Shown in pieces: positions 38,790 through 45,222 of a DNA stretch of 45,222 nucleotides. The stretch spans positions 1-45,222 of the IMG/VR virus record IMGVR_UViG_3300033429_000009. One strand, 5' to 3'. Origin of the DNA: a virus. Every line of letters starts with the position of its first letter. Positions within the stretch are counted from its first letter, which is position 1. The notes under the pieces are model-generated. The model was not told where the DNA came from and searched no databases. It saw nothing but the letters and a program-made list of their open reading frames with translations. The position numbers and the translations under genes were made by a program.

Positions 38790-40868
38790 GTGCGAGTCAC
38801 GGTACTAGACGATCCAAAAACCGTCCCTGGCATGGTCGCTCACCGCGGGGTGAGGTCCGTGACAATCAAGGACGCGCTCGCTGCGCGATGGCAGACAGAC
38901 GCGCATTTCACTGCCTACGAGCCGATCGAATTGCGCGTCAACGGAGGCGACGCTACCACGCTAGTCCGCGCGCGAATGCACGGCGCGGTGAACGACGACC
39001 GCACCGTGTATAACGTGGACGGCGCGCGTATGACGATGCGGCTCCTGGTCGGGGACGTGGATGACGTGGACGCCCACAGAAGCGGAGCGGAGGCGTCCGA
39101 CGAATGGCGTGCCGATTTCGAGGAGCGCGTGGCGGACGCGGACTTGCTTTGGTACCACACCCGCGGCGGGGCGCGGGTGCTGGCACCGTTGCGGGAGCCG
39201 TTCGAGATCACGGCACCGGAGCACGCAGCGGAGTGGCGAGCGCGTTATCTGGCGTGGGCGTCCGACGTGTGGGAGGCGCACGGAATCGAACTAGACACGA
39301 CGTGCGCCGACCCAACGCGAGTGTTTCGGTTGCCTGCCACGGACCGCTATCAGGGCACGCCGCACGGGAGCTGGTGTGCCGTGTCGCTACCGGAGGCACG
39401 CGAGGGAGCGCGAAGGGAAGAGGCGTGCCTACCGTCGGCGCCACGCCTCGATCCGGAGGCGCCGCAACGCGCCATGCTCGGGGGCATCCTCGGTGCGATC
39501 GGCGACTGGGAAGACTACGCCGGCCGCAAACACGCGCTCGTGGGAGCGATCGCAGGGTATCTCCGCAAGGTCGGCGCGCGTGCGGACGATTGCGAATGGT
39601 TGATACGCACTTGGCTGGCAGACGCACCGGCTTCTGTTGACGTGGATGCCGGCGTCCGGTGGGCGCGCAAAACGTGGGAGCGCGACCCCGAAGAAGTGTC
39701 TGGCGCGGTTGCGCTAGAAGCGATTGTGGGGGCGGATATCGCAGGGGCGATCTACGCATCAACTGGGATCGCGAAACACGCGCGACGCGCTGAGAGCGCA
39801 CTCGCCGCGCCGGTCGAATCGGGGTGGGCGTTCGAAAGCTTCACGGCGCCGGAGGAGCCTATCGGGTACGTCGTACCTGGTCTATGCCTAGCCCCATCGA
39901 AGGGGAAGATTTCGCTGATAGCCGGACTAGCGGGAGCAGGAAAAGGCCCGCTCGCGGGGCACATCGCGGCATGCATTGCTTTGGGGGAGCCGGTGCTAGG
40001 CACACATGACGTGACTCCCGCGAGGGTGTTGCTCCTCGACTTCGAGGGGGTGCGGCTGACCATGCGGCGCCTCCGACGGATCGTCGCCAGCATCGGGCGG
40101 GAGGTCACGGAGCTAGACGGTCGGCTCCTCGTGTATGACGCCAGTCATGTCTGCGATACGACCGAGGAGGTGTGGCTAGACGAGCTCACCGCGGTGGTGC
40201 GAGCCAACGACGTAGGCGTGATTGTAGTAGACTCCTACACGACGGCCATGCTGGGCTCGGGAGTCGATTACAACTCACCGGAATTCGCACTATTGGCCCG
40301 GGCTTTGGGGCAGCTTGACAGGCTGGTGATATGTGTGGCCCATGCATCGAAAGCCAACCGCGATGGGCAACCGCGGCTGGCAGACATAGCGGGTTCCTCC
40401 GCGTTGGGGGCGCTAGCACAGACCGCGATCGTGCTGAGCTATCCGGATGCCGACGACCGTTACCGAGTGCGAGTCGGCTGCGCACGCGCCCCGGAGCGAA
40501 GGTTCGAGGCGTTCGATTTGCAGTGGACGGACGGCGATGCCGGCGAGCTACATGCGACGATCGTCGAGGCTACGTCGCCAGCCGCGCCAGTCGCGTCCAC
40601 CAAGCGGGAGACACATAACGCGGCACGGGGGGCAGGGGAGAGGATCGTGCGGAGGCTCCGGGTGGATGGCGTGGCGACACGAACGGAGCTACGTGCGGTG
40701 GGTGGGGAGGGGTCGGCCGCGGCGGACCGGGCGCTGGCACTGCTGTCCGACGCGGGCCTGGTCTCGAGCGTGGCGGGTCACTACGAGCTCACGCCGACGG
40801 GAGCGGCCGCGGGGGCAGCGACGGTTGCCTCGGCACTCGGAAGCGTGGCGGGTTACACGCGCAAATAA
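38790..40868 (+). CDS. Primase-helicase: AEP-like N-terminus and RecA-like RepA/DnaB-type ATPase
   Basis: 692 aa from a GTG. The N-terminal third resembles primase-polymerases: acidic VGDVDDVDAHRSG, RGGARVLAPL in the place of the usual S/T-x-H block, and ELDTTCADPTRVFRLPATDRYQG, similar to the D...R.fRlPGT motif. The middle (about 225-310) is a helical linker like PriCT domains. The ATPase has Walker A GLAGAGKG (near 378, Gly in place of Ser/Thr), VLLLDFEG, Walker B VGVIVVDS (near 479) and LVICVAHASKANRDG. The C-terminal 70 residues look like a winged helix (RIVRRLRVDGVATRTELRAVGG). It probably primes and unwinds at the origin. Confidence 0.8.
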   Translation: MRVTVLDDPKTVPGMVAHRGVRSVTIKDALAARWQTDAHFTAYEPIELRVNGGDATTLVRARMHGAVNDDRTVYNVDGARMTMRLLVGDVDDVDAHRSGAEASDEWRADFEERVADADLLWYHTRGGARVLAPLREPFEITAPEHAAEWRARYLAWASDVWEAHGIELDTTCADPTRVFRLPATDRYQGTPHGSWCAVSLPEAREGARREEACLPSAPRLDPEAPQRAMLGGILGAIGDWEDYAGRKHALVGAIAGYLRKVGARADDCEWLIRTWLADAPASVDVDAGVRWARKTWERDPEEVSGAVALEAIVGADIAGAIYASTGIAKHARRAESALAAPVESGWAFESFTAPEEPIGYVVPGLCLAPSKGKISLIAGLAGAGKGPLAGHIAACIALGEPVLGTHDVTPARVLLLDFEGVRLTMRRLRRIVASIGREVTELDGRLLVYDASHVCDTTEEVWLDELTAVVRANDVGVIVVDSYTTAMLGSGVDYNSPEFALLARALGQLDRLVICVAHASKANRDGQPRLADIAGSSALGALAQTAIVLSYPDADDRYRVRVGCARAPERRFEAFDLQWTDGDAGELHATIVEATSPAAPVASTKRETHNAARGAGERIVRRLRVDGVATRTELRAVGGEGSAAADRALALLSDAGLVSSVAGHYELTPTGAAAGAATVASALGSVAGYTRK

Positions 40869-40900
40869 AAAGCGCCCACTGCCGAGAGAACAGCGGGCGC
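40867..40900 (-). terminator. Rho-independent terminator, leftward transcript
   Basis: On the minus strand GCGCCCGCTG and CAGTGGGCGC form a 10-bp stem with one mismatch around a 9-nt loop, followed by TTTTT (40871-40867). It ends the leftward right-arm transcript just before the convergent end of the primase-helicase gene. The stem could also stop plus-strand transcripts weakly. Confidence 0.75.
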
Positions 40901-40924
40901 CGAGGAGGTGCGAACGAGGCGAGG

Positions 40925-41032
40925 CTACTCGGGATCGTGGGCAGGCGCAAATCCTTTCTCGAGAATCGCGTCTACATAGACGGCGAGTTCATCCCCGCCC
41001 CCCGCGTGCGACGAAGGTCTCCGCTTCAGCAT
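40925..41032 (-). CDS. Small ORF, 35 aa
   Basis: Starts at ATG 41032 inside the end of the upstream gene and reads MLKRRPSSHAGGG, DELAVYVDAILEKGFAPAHDPE. The second half looks like a genuine helix with an acidic tail. It fills the space before the terminator. GAGGAGG lies 12 nt upstream, a little far. Moderate to low confidence. Confidence 0.35.
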   Translation of the reverse strand: MLKRRPSSHAGGGDELAVYVDAILEKGFAPAHDPE

Positions 41033-41273
41033 CCGCCGCGGCCACCTCCTCTGGTGTCGCGACACTTAGGCTGCCGTAGCCGCTCACCGAGTAGCCGATG
41101 AGCTGTAGAAGCTGAGCGTAGTCATCCTCACTGTACTCCCCGTGCGCGACTGCCACGCTCAGCTGGTGTAGGTCCGTCCGAGAAGTGTTCAGCAGGTGAC
41201 GCACGATCGCGTTTTCGCGAAAGCGGACGATACCGTCATCCGCCATGACGACGGGCTGGCGCGGATGCCTCAC
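40989..41273 (-). CDS. Conserved phage protein with QLLQLIGYSVSGYG motif, 94 aa
   Basis: GTG 41273 overlaps the preceding stop (GTGA) with GAGGGAG upstream, so I prefer it to ATG 41246. RFRENAIVRHLLNTSRTDLHQLSVAVAHGEYSEDDYAQLLQLIGYSVSGYGSLS matches a small phage family widespread in tailed phages and known by the N-x-I-V..LL...DLN...D..Q..QLIGYSVSG pattern. Function unknown. Confidence 0.7.
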   Translation of the reverse strand: MRHPRQPVVMADDGIVRFRENAIVRHLLNTSRTDLHQLSVAVAHGEYSEDDYAQLLQLIGYSVSGYGSLSVATPEEVAAADAEAETFVARGGRG

Positions 41274-41809
41274 AGCTCCCTCACATGTGCTAGCAGGCGC
41301 TCGGCCTCGGCGAGGGAGGCACGCGCAGCGACGACGGCGCGCTCGGCGATGGCGAGTAGCGTGTCCACTGGCGTGTCGGCGATCGGCCTGAGCGCCTCGA
41401 GACCAGTAGCGTCGGCGAGCAAAAGCAGTGCCGACACGTTGCCCGCCAGCCGCGCCCGCGCGGCTCGTTTTCCCGAGGTGTCAGCCTCGGGGAGCGCGTC
41501 GGATGCCGCGCGTAGCCGCGCTAGCGCACCGGCGTGCTCACCCGGGAGCGCGGCGAGAGCCATGGCGTAGGCGTCGGCCGCGTCGAAATAGGTTTCCCAC
41601 CAAGCATCGGCATCATCTAGCGCCGATGCCTTGGCACGGGCGATGGCCGCGCGTTGCTGCGCGGTATCGAATGCTGTGCGGGCGATTCGCGCGGCTCGGC
41701 CATGCGCGATGGTCGGAGTGGATACCCACTCGGATACCGCGTCCCACGCGGCTTGTGCGGCGCGGTCCCTAGCTCGGCGCGCGGCGGCATAGTTGCTTCT
41801 CTGTGTCAT
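41270..41809 (-). CDS. Hypothetical alanine-rich helical protein, 179 aa
   Basis: ATG 41809 follows the GGAGACACGAC leader shared with 369 and 44846. The protein is almost entirely helical with high Ala/Arg/Glu (for example YAAARRARDRAAQAAWDAVSEW, AARIARTAFDTAQQRAAIARAKASALDD), compatible with a coiled-coil or helical bundle. It is preceded by a good promoter. Function unknown. Confidence 0.6.
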   Translation of the reverse strand: MTQRSNYAAARRARDRAAQAAWDAVSEWVSTPTIAHGRAARIARTAFDTAQQRAAIARAKASALDDADAWWETYFDAADAYAMALAALPGEHAGALARLRAASDALPEADTSGKRAARARLAGNVSALLLLADATGLEALRPIADTPVDTLLAIAERAVVAARASLAEAERLLAHVREL

Positions 41810-41898
41810 GTCGTGTCTCCTGACGAGGTGGCAGCCTGGTCCCGCCGGCGGGGGGTGTGGTTTTGCCCGGCTTCGTCGTGAGACCGAATGCCTAAGGG

Positions 41899-41927
41899 CA
41901 AATACCACACATCCCTCCCCCTGTCAA
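41899..41927 (-). promoter_or_regulatory. Sigma70-type promoter
   Basis: Minus strand TTGACA (41927-41922), a 17-nt spacer, and TATTTG (41904-41899). The -35 box is perfect and the spacer optimal. A transcript would start near 41892, about 80 nt ahead of ATG 41809. A GCCCCC/GGGGGC hairpin lies just upstream (41934-41951) and may insulate it. Confidence 0.6.
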
Positions 41928-42019
41928 GCGCTAGCCCCCTTTCGGGGGGCGCGCGTGAGTCGGGTGTCCGCGGGCCGGCGGCATGCCACTGATGCGGCGT
42001 GATTAAAAGTGTCGTAGCG

Positions 42020-42538
42020 TTAGTTTTTGGGGCCCCAGTAGTCTAGGAATATCTCGCTGGTCACGAGGTCCAGTGTGACCCGCAGCGCTGGCAGTGGCCT
42101 GCTACCGCCAGACGTCACCACCGCAGGCCGGGCGTCGAACCCAATAGGCAGGTCGATGCTCTCCGCAATGTCGGCAGCCACCGCCGCGGCGCTGAGGAGC
42201 GGCGCCTCGTATTCGAGCTGGCGCACAGTCGCGCTTCGGATGTGCGCAAGCCCGCGGCTGTGGAGCACGGCCTCGGCTGCCGCGCGGATCGCGGTAACGT
42301 GACTGCCGGCATGACAGCCGAGCGCAATTAGGCGACGGTTGCGCTCGGTGGTCGCCCGCTCGGATCGCTCTAGTCGGAGTACCTCAGCCTCCGTGACGTT
42401 GACGACCCGCAGAGTGCGGGTCGTCCCATCGGGGAGGAGTGCCGTGACGCTGGCCTCCCCGCAGTTGCCGCGGAGCATTAGCGCGCCGATGGCCTCGACC
42501 TGGGCTTCGGTCAGCTCGATCGTGGCTAGTTTGGTCAT
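42020..42538 (-). CDS. Hypothetical protein, 172 aa
   Basis: Starts behind AGGAGAGATACAC. Content: a helix LTEAQVEAIGALMLRGNCGEASVTALLPDGTTRTLRVVNVTEAEVLRLERSERATTERNRRLIALGC (split here only for description), then a beta-rich C-terminal part ending FLDYWGPKN. Two Cys. It is the last gene before a 210-bp non-coding gap with hairpin and promoter. No family recognised. Confidence 0.6.
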   Translation of the reverse strand: MTKLATIELTEAQVEAIGALMLRGNCGEASVTALLPDGTTRTLRVVNVTEAEVLRLERSERATTERNRRLIALGCHAGSHVTAIRAAAEAVLHSRGLAHIRSATVRQLEYEAPLLSAAAVAADIAESIDLPIGFDARPAVVTSGGSRPLPALRVTLDLVTSEIFLDYWGPKN

Positions 42539-42549
42539 GTGTATCTCTC

Positions 42550-43059
42550 CTAAAGATGCGCTGAGGTGGTAGATTGCCGGCAGTCGAGCTCCTCCGGCCA
42601 GAAGCCGAGTCGCTCTAGCCCCGAGTGTCCGTCCGCCGACATCAGCTCAGCGAGGAAGATGAACCGATTGCAGACCCGAATTGGTCCGCTAATCCACCAC
42701 CCACTATCGTCTAGATATAGCTGAGTGTCGGACGTGTGAGCTAGCCAAAACGGTCGCGAGTCGTCACGGACGCTAGGCGGCCACGTGATACCTAGCGGCT
42801 CTGCGCGGAGCGCGGCTAGCGCGCCTCCGCGCAGAAACTCCGCATGCGGACGCACGGGCCTGCATTGGTACCGCGGCATGACACCACCTGGGTGCCAGTA
42901 CCCATCTTGGCATGGGTCGGTGTCGTCGCGAGGACGGACGACAGACTCGATGGGTCCGACCCACCGCACGCCCTCGATACTCCGGATGCGTTCCGGGAGT
43001 CGGCTAGGCGTCATGGCGGCGGGCGTCGTATTTACCCGGCGCCTACCTGGGATAATCAC
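42550..43059 (-). CDS. Hypothetical protein, 169 aa
   Basis: GTG 43059 overlaps the upstream stop (GTGA) behind CAGGAGCGGAC. It is rich in Trp, Arg, Pro and Gly (SGWWISGPIRVCNRFIFLAELM; PCQDGYWHPGGVMPRYQC). The repeated C and W residues suggest a compact beta domain. Function unknown. Confidence 0.55.
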   Translation of the reverse strand: MIIPGRRRVNTTPAAMTPSRLPERIRSIEGVRWVGPIESVVRPRDDTDPCQDGYWHPGGVMPRYQCRPVRPHAEFLRGGALAALRAEPLGITWPPSVRDDSRPFWLAHTSDTQLYLDDSGWWISGPIRVCNRFIFLAELMSADGHSGLERLGFWPEELDCRQSTTSAHL

Positions 43060-43391
43060 GTCCGCTCCTGCATGAGGAGCGTCACGATCTCGGTCACCGC
43101 GGCCTGCACCGCGGCGAATCCGCTAGCGGTGCAGGAGACGAGGCATTCGTCTCTGGCGTCGGTCAACGGCTGTGGGCGCTTGTCCGCCGGTATGGCAGAC
43201 AGGATCCCGCCTAGCGCCAGCCTGAGTAGAGCCTCTCCCGCGGGGGTCCGCAGAAACGCGACAGCCTCGGGCCCGGCGGCCTTGGCAACGTGCTCCCTGA
43301 GTAGCACGACGGCTTCTCCGACTGAATGCCGGACGGCGCCTGCGTATACGTACTCCTGGATGATTGGCAGTGTCTCTTTGATCGTCGTCAT
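43056..43391 (-). CDS. Hypothetical helical protein, 111 aa
   Basis: ATG 43391 by ATGA overlap with the upstream zinc-finger gene. Almost all alpha (TIKETLPIIQEYVYAGAVRHSVGEAVVLLREHVAKAAG, AVQAAVTEIVTLLMQERT). A phage accessory protein of unknown role. Confidence 0.6.
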   Translation of the reverse strand: MTTIKETLPIIQEYVYAGAVRHSVGEAVVLLREHVAKAAGPEAVAFLRTPAGEALLRLALGGILSAIPADKRPQPLTDARDECLVSCTASGFAAVQAAVTEIVTLLMQERT

Positions 43392-43627
43392 GCGTACTCT
43401 CCCGCGCATTTCGCGCTGCAAAACGGCGCCCCGTCGGGGTCGCCCAAAGCGTTTTTGGTGTCGTGAGGGTAGCGAGTCCCGCACACGACGCAGGTCACGA
43501 GACCGCGGCGATCTCGGACGGCTACGACGCGAGAGACCGTGGAGCGATCCTTGCGGTCACGGTACTCGAGACACTCCCACACGTCCGGTGATGGGTGCGG
43601 TACCCACTGCCAGCCGACTAGAGTCAT
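43388..43627 (-). CDS. Small zinc-finger protein, 79 aa
   Basis: ATG 43627 overlaps the preceding stop. The second half carries CVVCGTRYPHD and FCSAKCAGEYA: a C-x2-C and a C-x3-C about 22 residues apart, a treble-clef or zinc-ribbon type metal site. N-terminal 40 residues are basic and beta-rich. Probably a nucleic-acid or protein-binding adaptor; function unknown. Confidence 0.65.
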   Translation of the reverse strand: MTLVGWQWVPHPSPDVWECLEYRDRKDRSTVSRVVAVRDRRGLVTCVVCGTRYPHDTKNALGDPDGAPFCSAKCAGEYA

Positions 43628-43944
43628 GCGCACCTCTCGGCCTCGTAGCGCACGCCACGTGCCAGTTCCTCAGGGCCGCAAAAATCACGCAGACGAAGCT
43701 GTCCCCGCCGGAGGGGTGACTCCCACGATAGTACGAGGTCGGATTCGAGGCGAATCGAGATGACTGCCTGACGTTTTGGCAGGGCCCGCATCGCGGCTCG
43801 GATCCTGCGGGCCCTGAAGGCTCGCCCGTCGGGGGCGACAGTCACTTGGATGCGCCCGGAGGCGGGAGCGCACGCGATGTATCGCGGGTAGTAGACCCAT
43901 ACGACGGGCCATTTTTTGATGTCAGAGGGGGTCATCGTCGTCAT
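43624..43944 (-). CDS. Hypothetical basic protein, 106 aa
   Basis: Starts behind GAGGAAACAAC. Basic, mixed beta/alpha (KKWPVVWVYYPRYIACAPASGRIQVTVAPDG, RQAVISIRLESDLVLSWESPLRRGQLRLRDFCGPEELA). The 31-nt leader upstream separates it from tRNA-like hairpin 2 (43975-44013). Function unknown. Confidence 0.6.
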   Translation of the reverse strand: MTTMTPSDIKKWPVVWVYYPRYIACAPASGRIQVTVAPDGRAFRARRIRAAMRALPKRQAVISIRLESDLVLSWESPLRRGQLRLRDFCGPEELARGVRYEAERCA

Positions 43945-43974
43945 GTTGTTTCCTCATCTGCGCCTAGGCGCGGA

Positions 43975-44013
43975 GCCAGGGGTGGGAGTCGAACCCACCC
44001 TACACCTTCTGGC
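43975..44013 (-). ncRNA. tRNA-like hairpin 2
   Basis: On the minus strand GCCAG (44013-44009) pairs with CTGGC (43979-43975), and GGGTGGG (44000-43994) pairs with CCCACCC (43986-43980) around the T-loop TTCGACT (43993-43987). After CTGGC come T and CCG, so the spacing equals that of a tRNA 3' end with CCG in place of CCA. The 8-nt linker replaces the D and anticodon arms. It begins just 2 nt after the TGA stop of the 132-aa gene and ends 30 nt before the ATG at 43944. No full tRNA is possible here because upstream sequence is the coding end. Confidence 0.7.
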
Positions 44014-44015
44014 AG

Positions 44016-44414
44016 TCACCTACAGAGAGTCGCGCGCAGCCACGCCTTACGGCGTGCCTGTGCGGCATCGAGGTGAGGATAGGCGGCCGCCGCATCGGAG
44101 TGGCCGTCCACACACAGCATGCCGTCGGAGTCACACCATACCCGCACGGTCTGACCCTCGGGGCCGATGAACCGCACCTCCGGTGGGACTGGCGGCAGGC
44201 TGGCCATCGCTCGCTCCCTACGGCGGCGCGCTGCTACATCGGCTCGCCCGCGGGGCCCGGGTCGGACGGACTCGCACAGCCCGCTATCAGTCGCTGAGAT
44301 GTGCACGGGCTCAGAGCGTGACGTGGCCAGGGTCATGGCCTGGTCGCGCGCTGAATCTAGAGACTCATGCTGGTGCCCGATGATGACGTCGTGCTGGTTC
44401 GTGATTGTGTACAT
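44016..44414 (-). CDS. Hypothetical protein, 132 aa
   Basis: ATG 44414 behind CCAGGATACCGAC. The N-terminal half (MYTITNQHDVIIGHQHESLDSARDQAMTL) resembles small phage regulators of beta/alpha type. A basic middle (RGRADVAARRRRERAMASLP) follows, then VRFIGPEGQTVRVWCDSDGMLCVDGHSDAAAAY. It ends RATLCR with the bases TCTGTAGGTG, which also end the 108-aa gene, right before a tRNA-like hairpin. Function unknown. Confidence 0.55.
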   Translation of the reverse strand: MYTITNQHDVIIGHQHESLDSARDQAMTLATSRSEPVHISATDSGLCESVRPGPRGRADVAARRRRERAMASLPPVPPEVRFIGPEGQTVRVWCDSDGMLCVDGHSDAAAAYPHLDAAQARRKAWLRATLCR

Positions 44415-44477
44415 GTCGGTATCCTGGTGGTAGTGTGAGCGCCGTGGGGATCCCCCGCAGGGGGCCGTCGGGCGCGG

Positions 44478-44521
44478 AGCCAGGGGTGGGAATCGAACCC
44501 ACCCAAATCTCCAAGCTGGCT
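44478..44521 (-). ncRNA. tRNA-like hairpin 3
   Basis: On the minus strand AGCCAG (44521-44516) pairs with CTGGCT (44483-44478), and GGGTGGG (44504-44498) pairs with CCCACCC (44490-44484) around T-loop TTCGATT (44497-44491); CCG follows the U. The linker is 11 nt and contains TTGGAG. The TAG stop of the 108-aa gene (44522-44520) overlaps the 5' strand. Compared with copies 1 and 2, paired bases change together, keeping the structure. Confidence 0.7.
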
Positions 44522-44846
44522 AGCACCTACAGATGCGAGCGAGTGCGTCCAGATCGTCATCCTCCCCGTCTGCGATGATGCGGTCGCATAGGGCTACCAT
44601 GTCCTCGTCACCGGCCGAGACGGCCGTCGTCCGCACGCCGCGCGCCGTGTCCCGATCCACGATGAGGTGGACTCGCCAGGGGTAGCCGTCCTTGTCCGCA
44701 CCCCAGAATTCGTGGGCTCGGTCAGCCCATGCGTGGCCATCGCACTTTACTACCAGGTCATTGTCGGCGGCTGTGGAATAGCTGAGGGTGACGGTCTCGT
44801 TGCGGGCGATGCTGCGGTCGATGGCTTTGTCGGTGGCGATGGTCAT
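44520..44846 (-). CDS. Hypothetical acidic protein, 108 aa, first right-arm gene
   Basis: ATG 44846 behind GAGGAGACACGACC, the leader shared with 369 and 41809. Content: a basic-acidic helix (TIATDKAIDRSIARNETVTLSYSTAADNDLVVK), WGADKDGYPWRVHLIVDRDTARG, and an acidic helix (VALCDRIIADGEDDDLDALARICRC). Its stop is within tRNA-like hairpin 3. Nearest gene to the right-end repeats, so an early gene is likely. Function unknown. Confidence 0.55.
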   Translation of the reverse strand: MTIATDKAIDRSIARNETVTLSYSTAADNDLVVKCDGHAWADRAHEFWGADKDGYPWRVHLIVDRDTARGVRTTAVSAGDEDMVALCDRIIADGEDDDLDALARICRC

Positions 44847-44919
44847 GGTCGTGTCTCCTCATTCGTGGCGGCCCCCTGCCGCGTCACACCATTCCCTATT
44901 GCAGGGGTCGTGCCAGCCG

Positions 44920-45176
44920 TAAGTGCGCGAAATCAGGTCGGGCCGGGCGCCGCAACACGTAACATGTTGCACCCCACATGAAGCTAAGTGCGCGGAATCG
45001 TTAGGTGTAACAGGAAGCGCAACATGTAACAGGTGTTACGCGCGCCCGGTCGTCCGGTATCACGGTATCTCATAAGTGACCTGACCCGGGCGGCACGCCA
45101 CCGCGGTCTGGTGTGCACCAAGGGCGCCGTTTTCGTGGCCGATTCTGTCCACATCAGGGCTAAGTGTTTGGAATCG
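44920..45176 (+). repeat. Direct repeats TAAGTGCGCGGAATCG (3 copies)
   Basis: Copies: TAAGTGCGCGAAATC (44920-44934), TAAGTGCGCGGAATCG (44985-45000), and TAAGTGTTTGGAATCG (45161-45176). A fourth, more diverged copy lies inverted at the left end (about 36-49, TAAGTGTTGG on the minus strand). The spacing is irregular (65 and 176 bp), more like operators than regularly phased iterons. Confidence 0.7.
45026..45039. repeat. Dyad GTAACAGGTGTTAC, right copy
   Basis: Identical to 191-204 over 14 bp. It is preceded by CAACAT and TGTAACAGG-type half-sites at 45006-45025, so the local array resembles the left-end array. Two separate sequence families (TAAGTG and GTAAC dyads) at both ends argue that the same regulator(s) act on both arms. 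Confidence 0.7.
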
Positions 45177-45222
45177 CAGGTTCATTAAGGGGGTATAGGG
45201 TGGGGGGCCGGACGTATGGCAA

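Larger units (their letters stand above)
44847..45222. promoter_or_regulatory. Right terminal non-coding repeat region
   Basis: No convincing gene. Holds three direct TAAGTG-type repeats (44920-44934, 44985-45000, 45161-45176), the dyad GTAACAGGTGTTAC at 45026-45039, and further GTAACATGTTGCACCCC-type half-sites. It lies upstream of the leftward small-gene cluster and faces the left-end repeats if circularised. Probably operator array and/or origin; inference. Confidence 0.6.

Noticed and set aside
43970-44040. Full-length tRNA genes at the right-arm T-arms
   Set aside because: Upstream sequence is the coding end of genes; no GGCCAG-type 5' strand lies at tRNA distance.
1-45222. Transposable Mu-type phage
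   Set aside because: Head and tail gene order is Mu-like, but no MuA/MuB transposase genes and no terminal host-DNA signature are seen.

Overview
The window reads as a complete or near-complete genome of a contractile-tailed (myovirus-type) phage of about 45 kb, GC-rich (roughly 60%), tightly packed and mostly joined by ATGA/GTGA stop-start overlaps. Head and tail genes follow the order of phage Mu and its relatives: DUF935-type portal, gpI-type protease/scaffold, decoration protein, gpT-type capsid, connector, sheath, tube, frameshifted chaperone, tape measure, hub, gp25-like, gpJ-like, gpI-like. There is no Mu transposase, and I see no integrase and no stand-alone CI-type repressor. Lipoproteins (22794-23180 and the nested 25853-26095) and spanin-like genes point to a Gram-negative host. 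I cannot name the host; a high-GC proteobacterial or myxobacterial-type host would fit.

Layout. 1-368: repeat-rich non-coding end. 369-2595: eight small rightward accessory genes. 2587-2630: tRNA-like hairpin. 2632-3285: small terminase (+). 3274-6284: large terminase and portal on the minus strand, inverted against the rest of the morphogenesis genes. 6349-9408: head. 9467-22091: connector, contractile tail and baseplate. 22088-25573: fibres and adhesins, interrupted by an antisense secreted metalloprotease. 25580-28035: lysis (holin-like ORF with a nested lipoprotein, CHAP plus lysozyme-like endolysin, spanin/XhlA-like protein, transglycosylase-like protein). 38511 down to 27996: one long leftward operon for DNA metabolism (PD-(D/E)XK nuclease, helicase, ssDNA-binding-like protein, family A DNA polymerase, an Orn-like protein without catalytic residues, RuvC-like resolvase, DNA methyltransferase, DUF5664-like protein, DHH phosphoesterase). 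38668-40868: divergent zinc-ribbon protein and primase-helicase. 44846 down to 40925: leftward small early-type genes. 44847-45222: repeat-rich non-coding end sharing motifs with the left end.

How it fits together. The two outer clusters diverge from the shared repeat region formed when the ends are joined, so this junction probably holds the early control region and perhaps the origin. The central minus-strand operon supplies replication, and the plus-strand block supplies the virion and lysis.

The most unusual signal is a set of three truncated tRNA-like hairpins (2587-2630 +, 43975-44013 -, 44478-44521 -). Each has an intact T arm and acceptor 3' half, shows compensatory changes between copies, and sits at the stop codon of a small gene. 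Other points of interest are an HTH domain fused to the portal behind an almost leaderless promoter, a pseudo-oligoribonuclease, nested starts, a programmed -1 frameshift, and unusual CTAG abundance.
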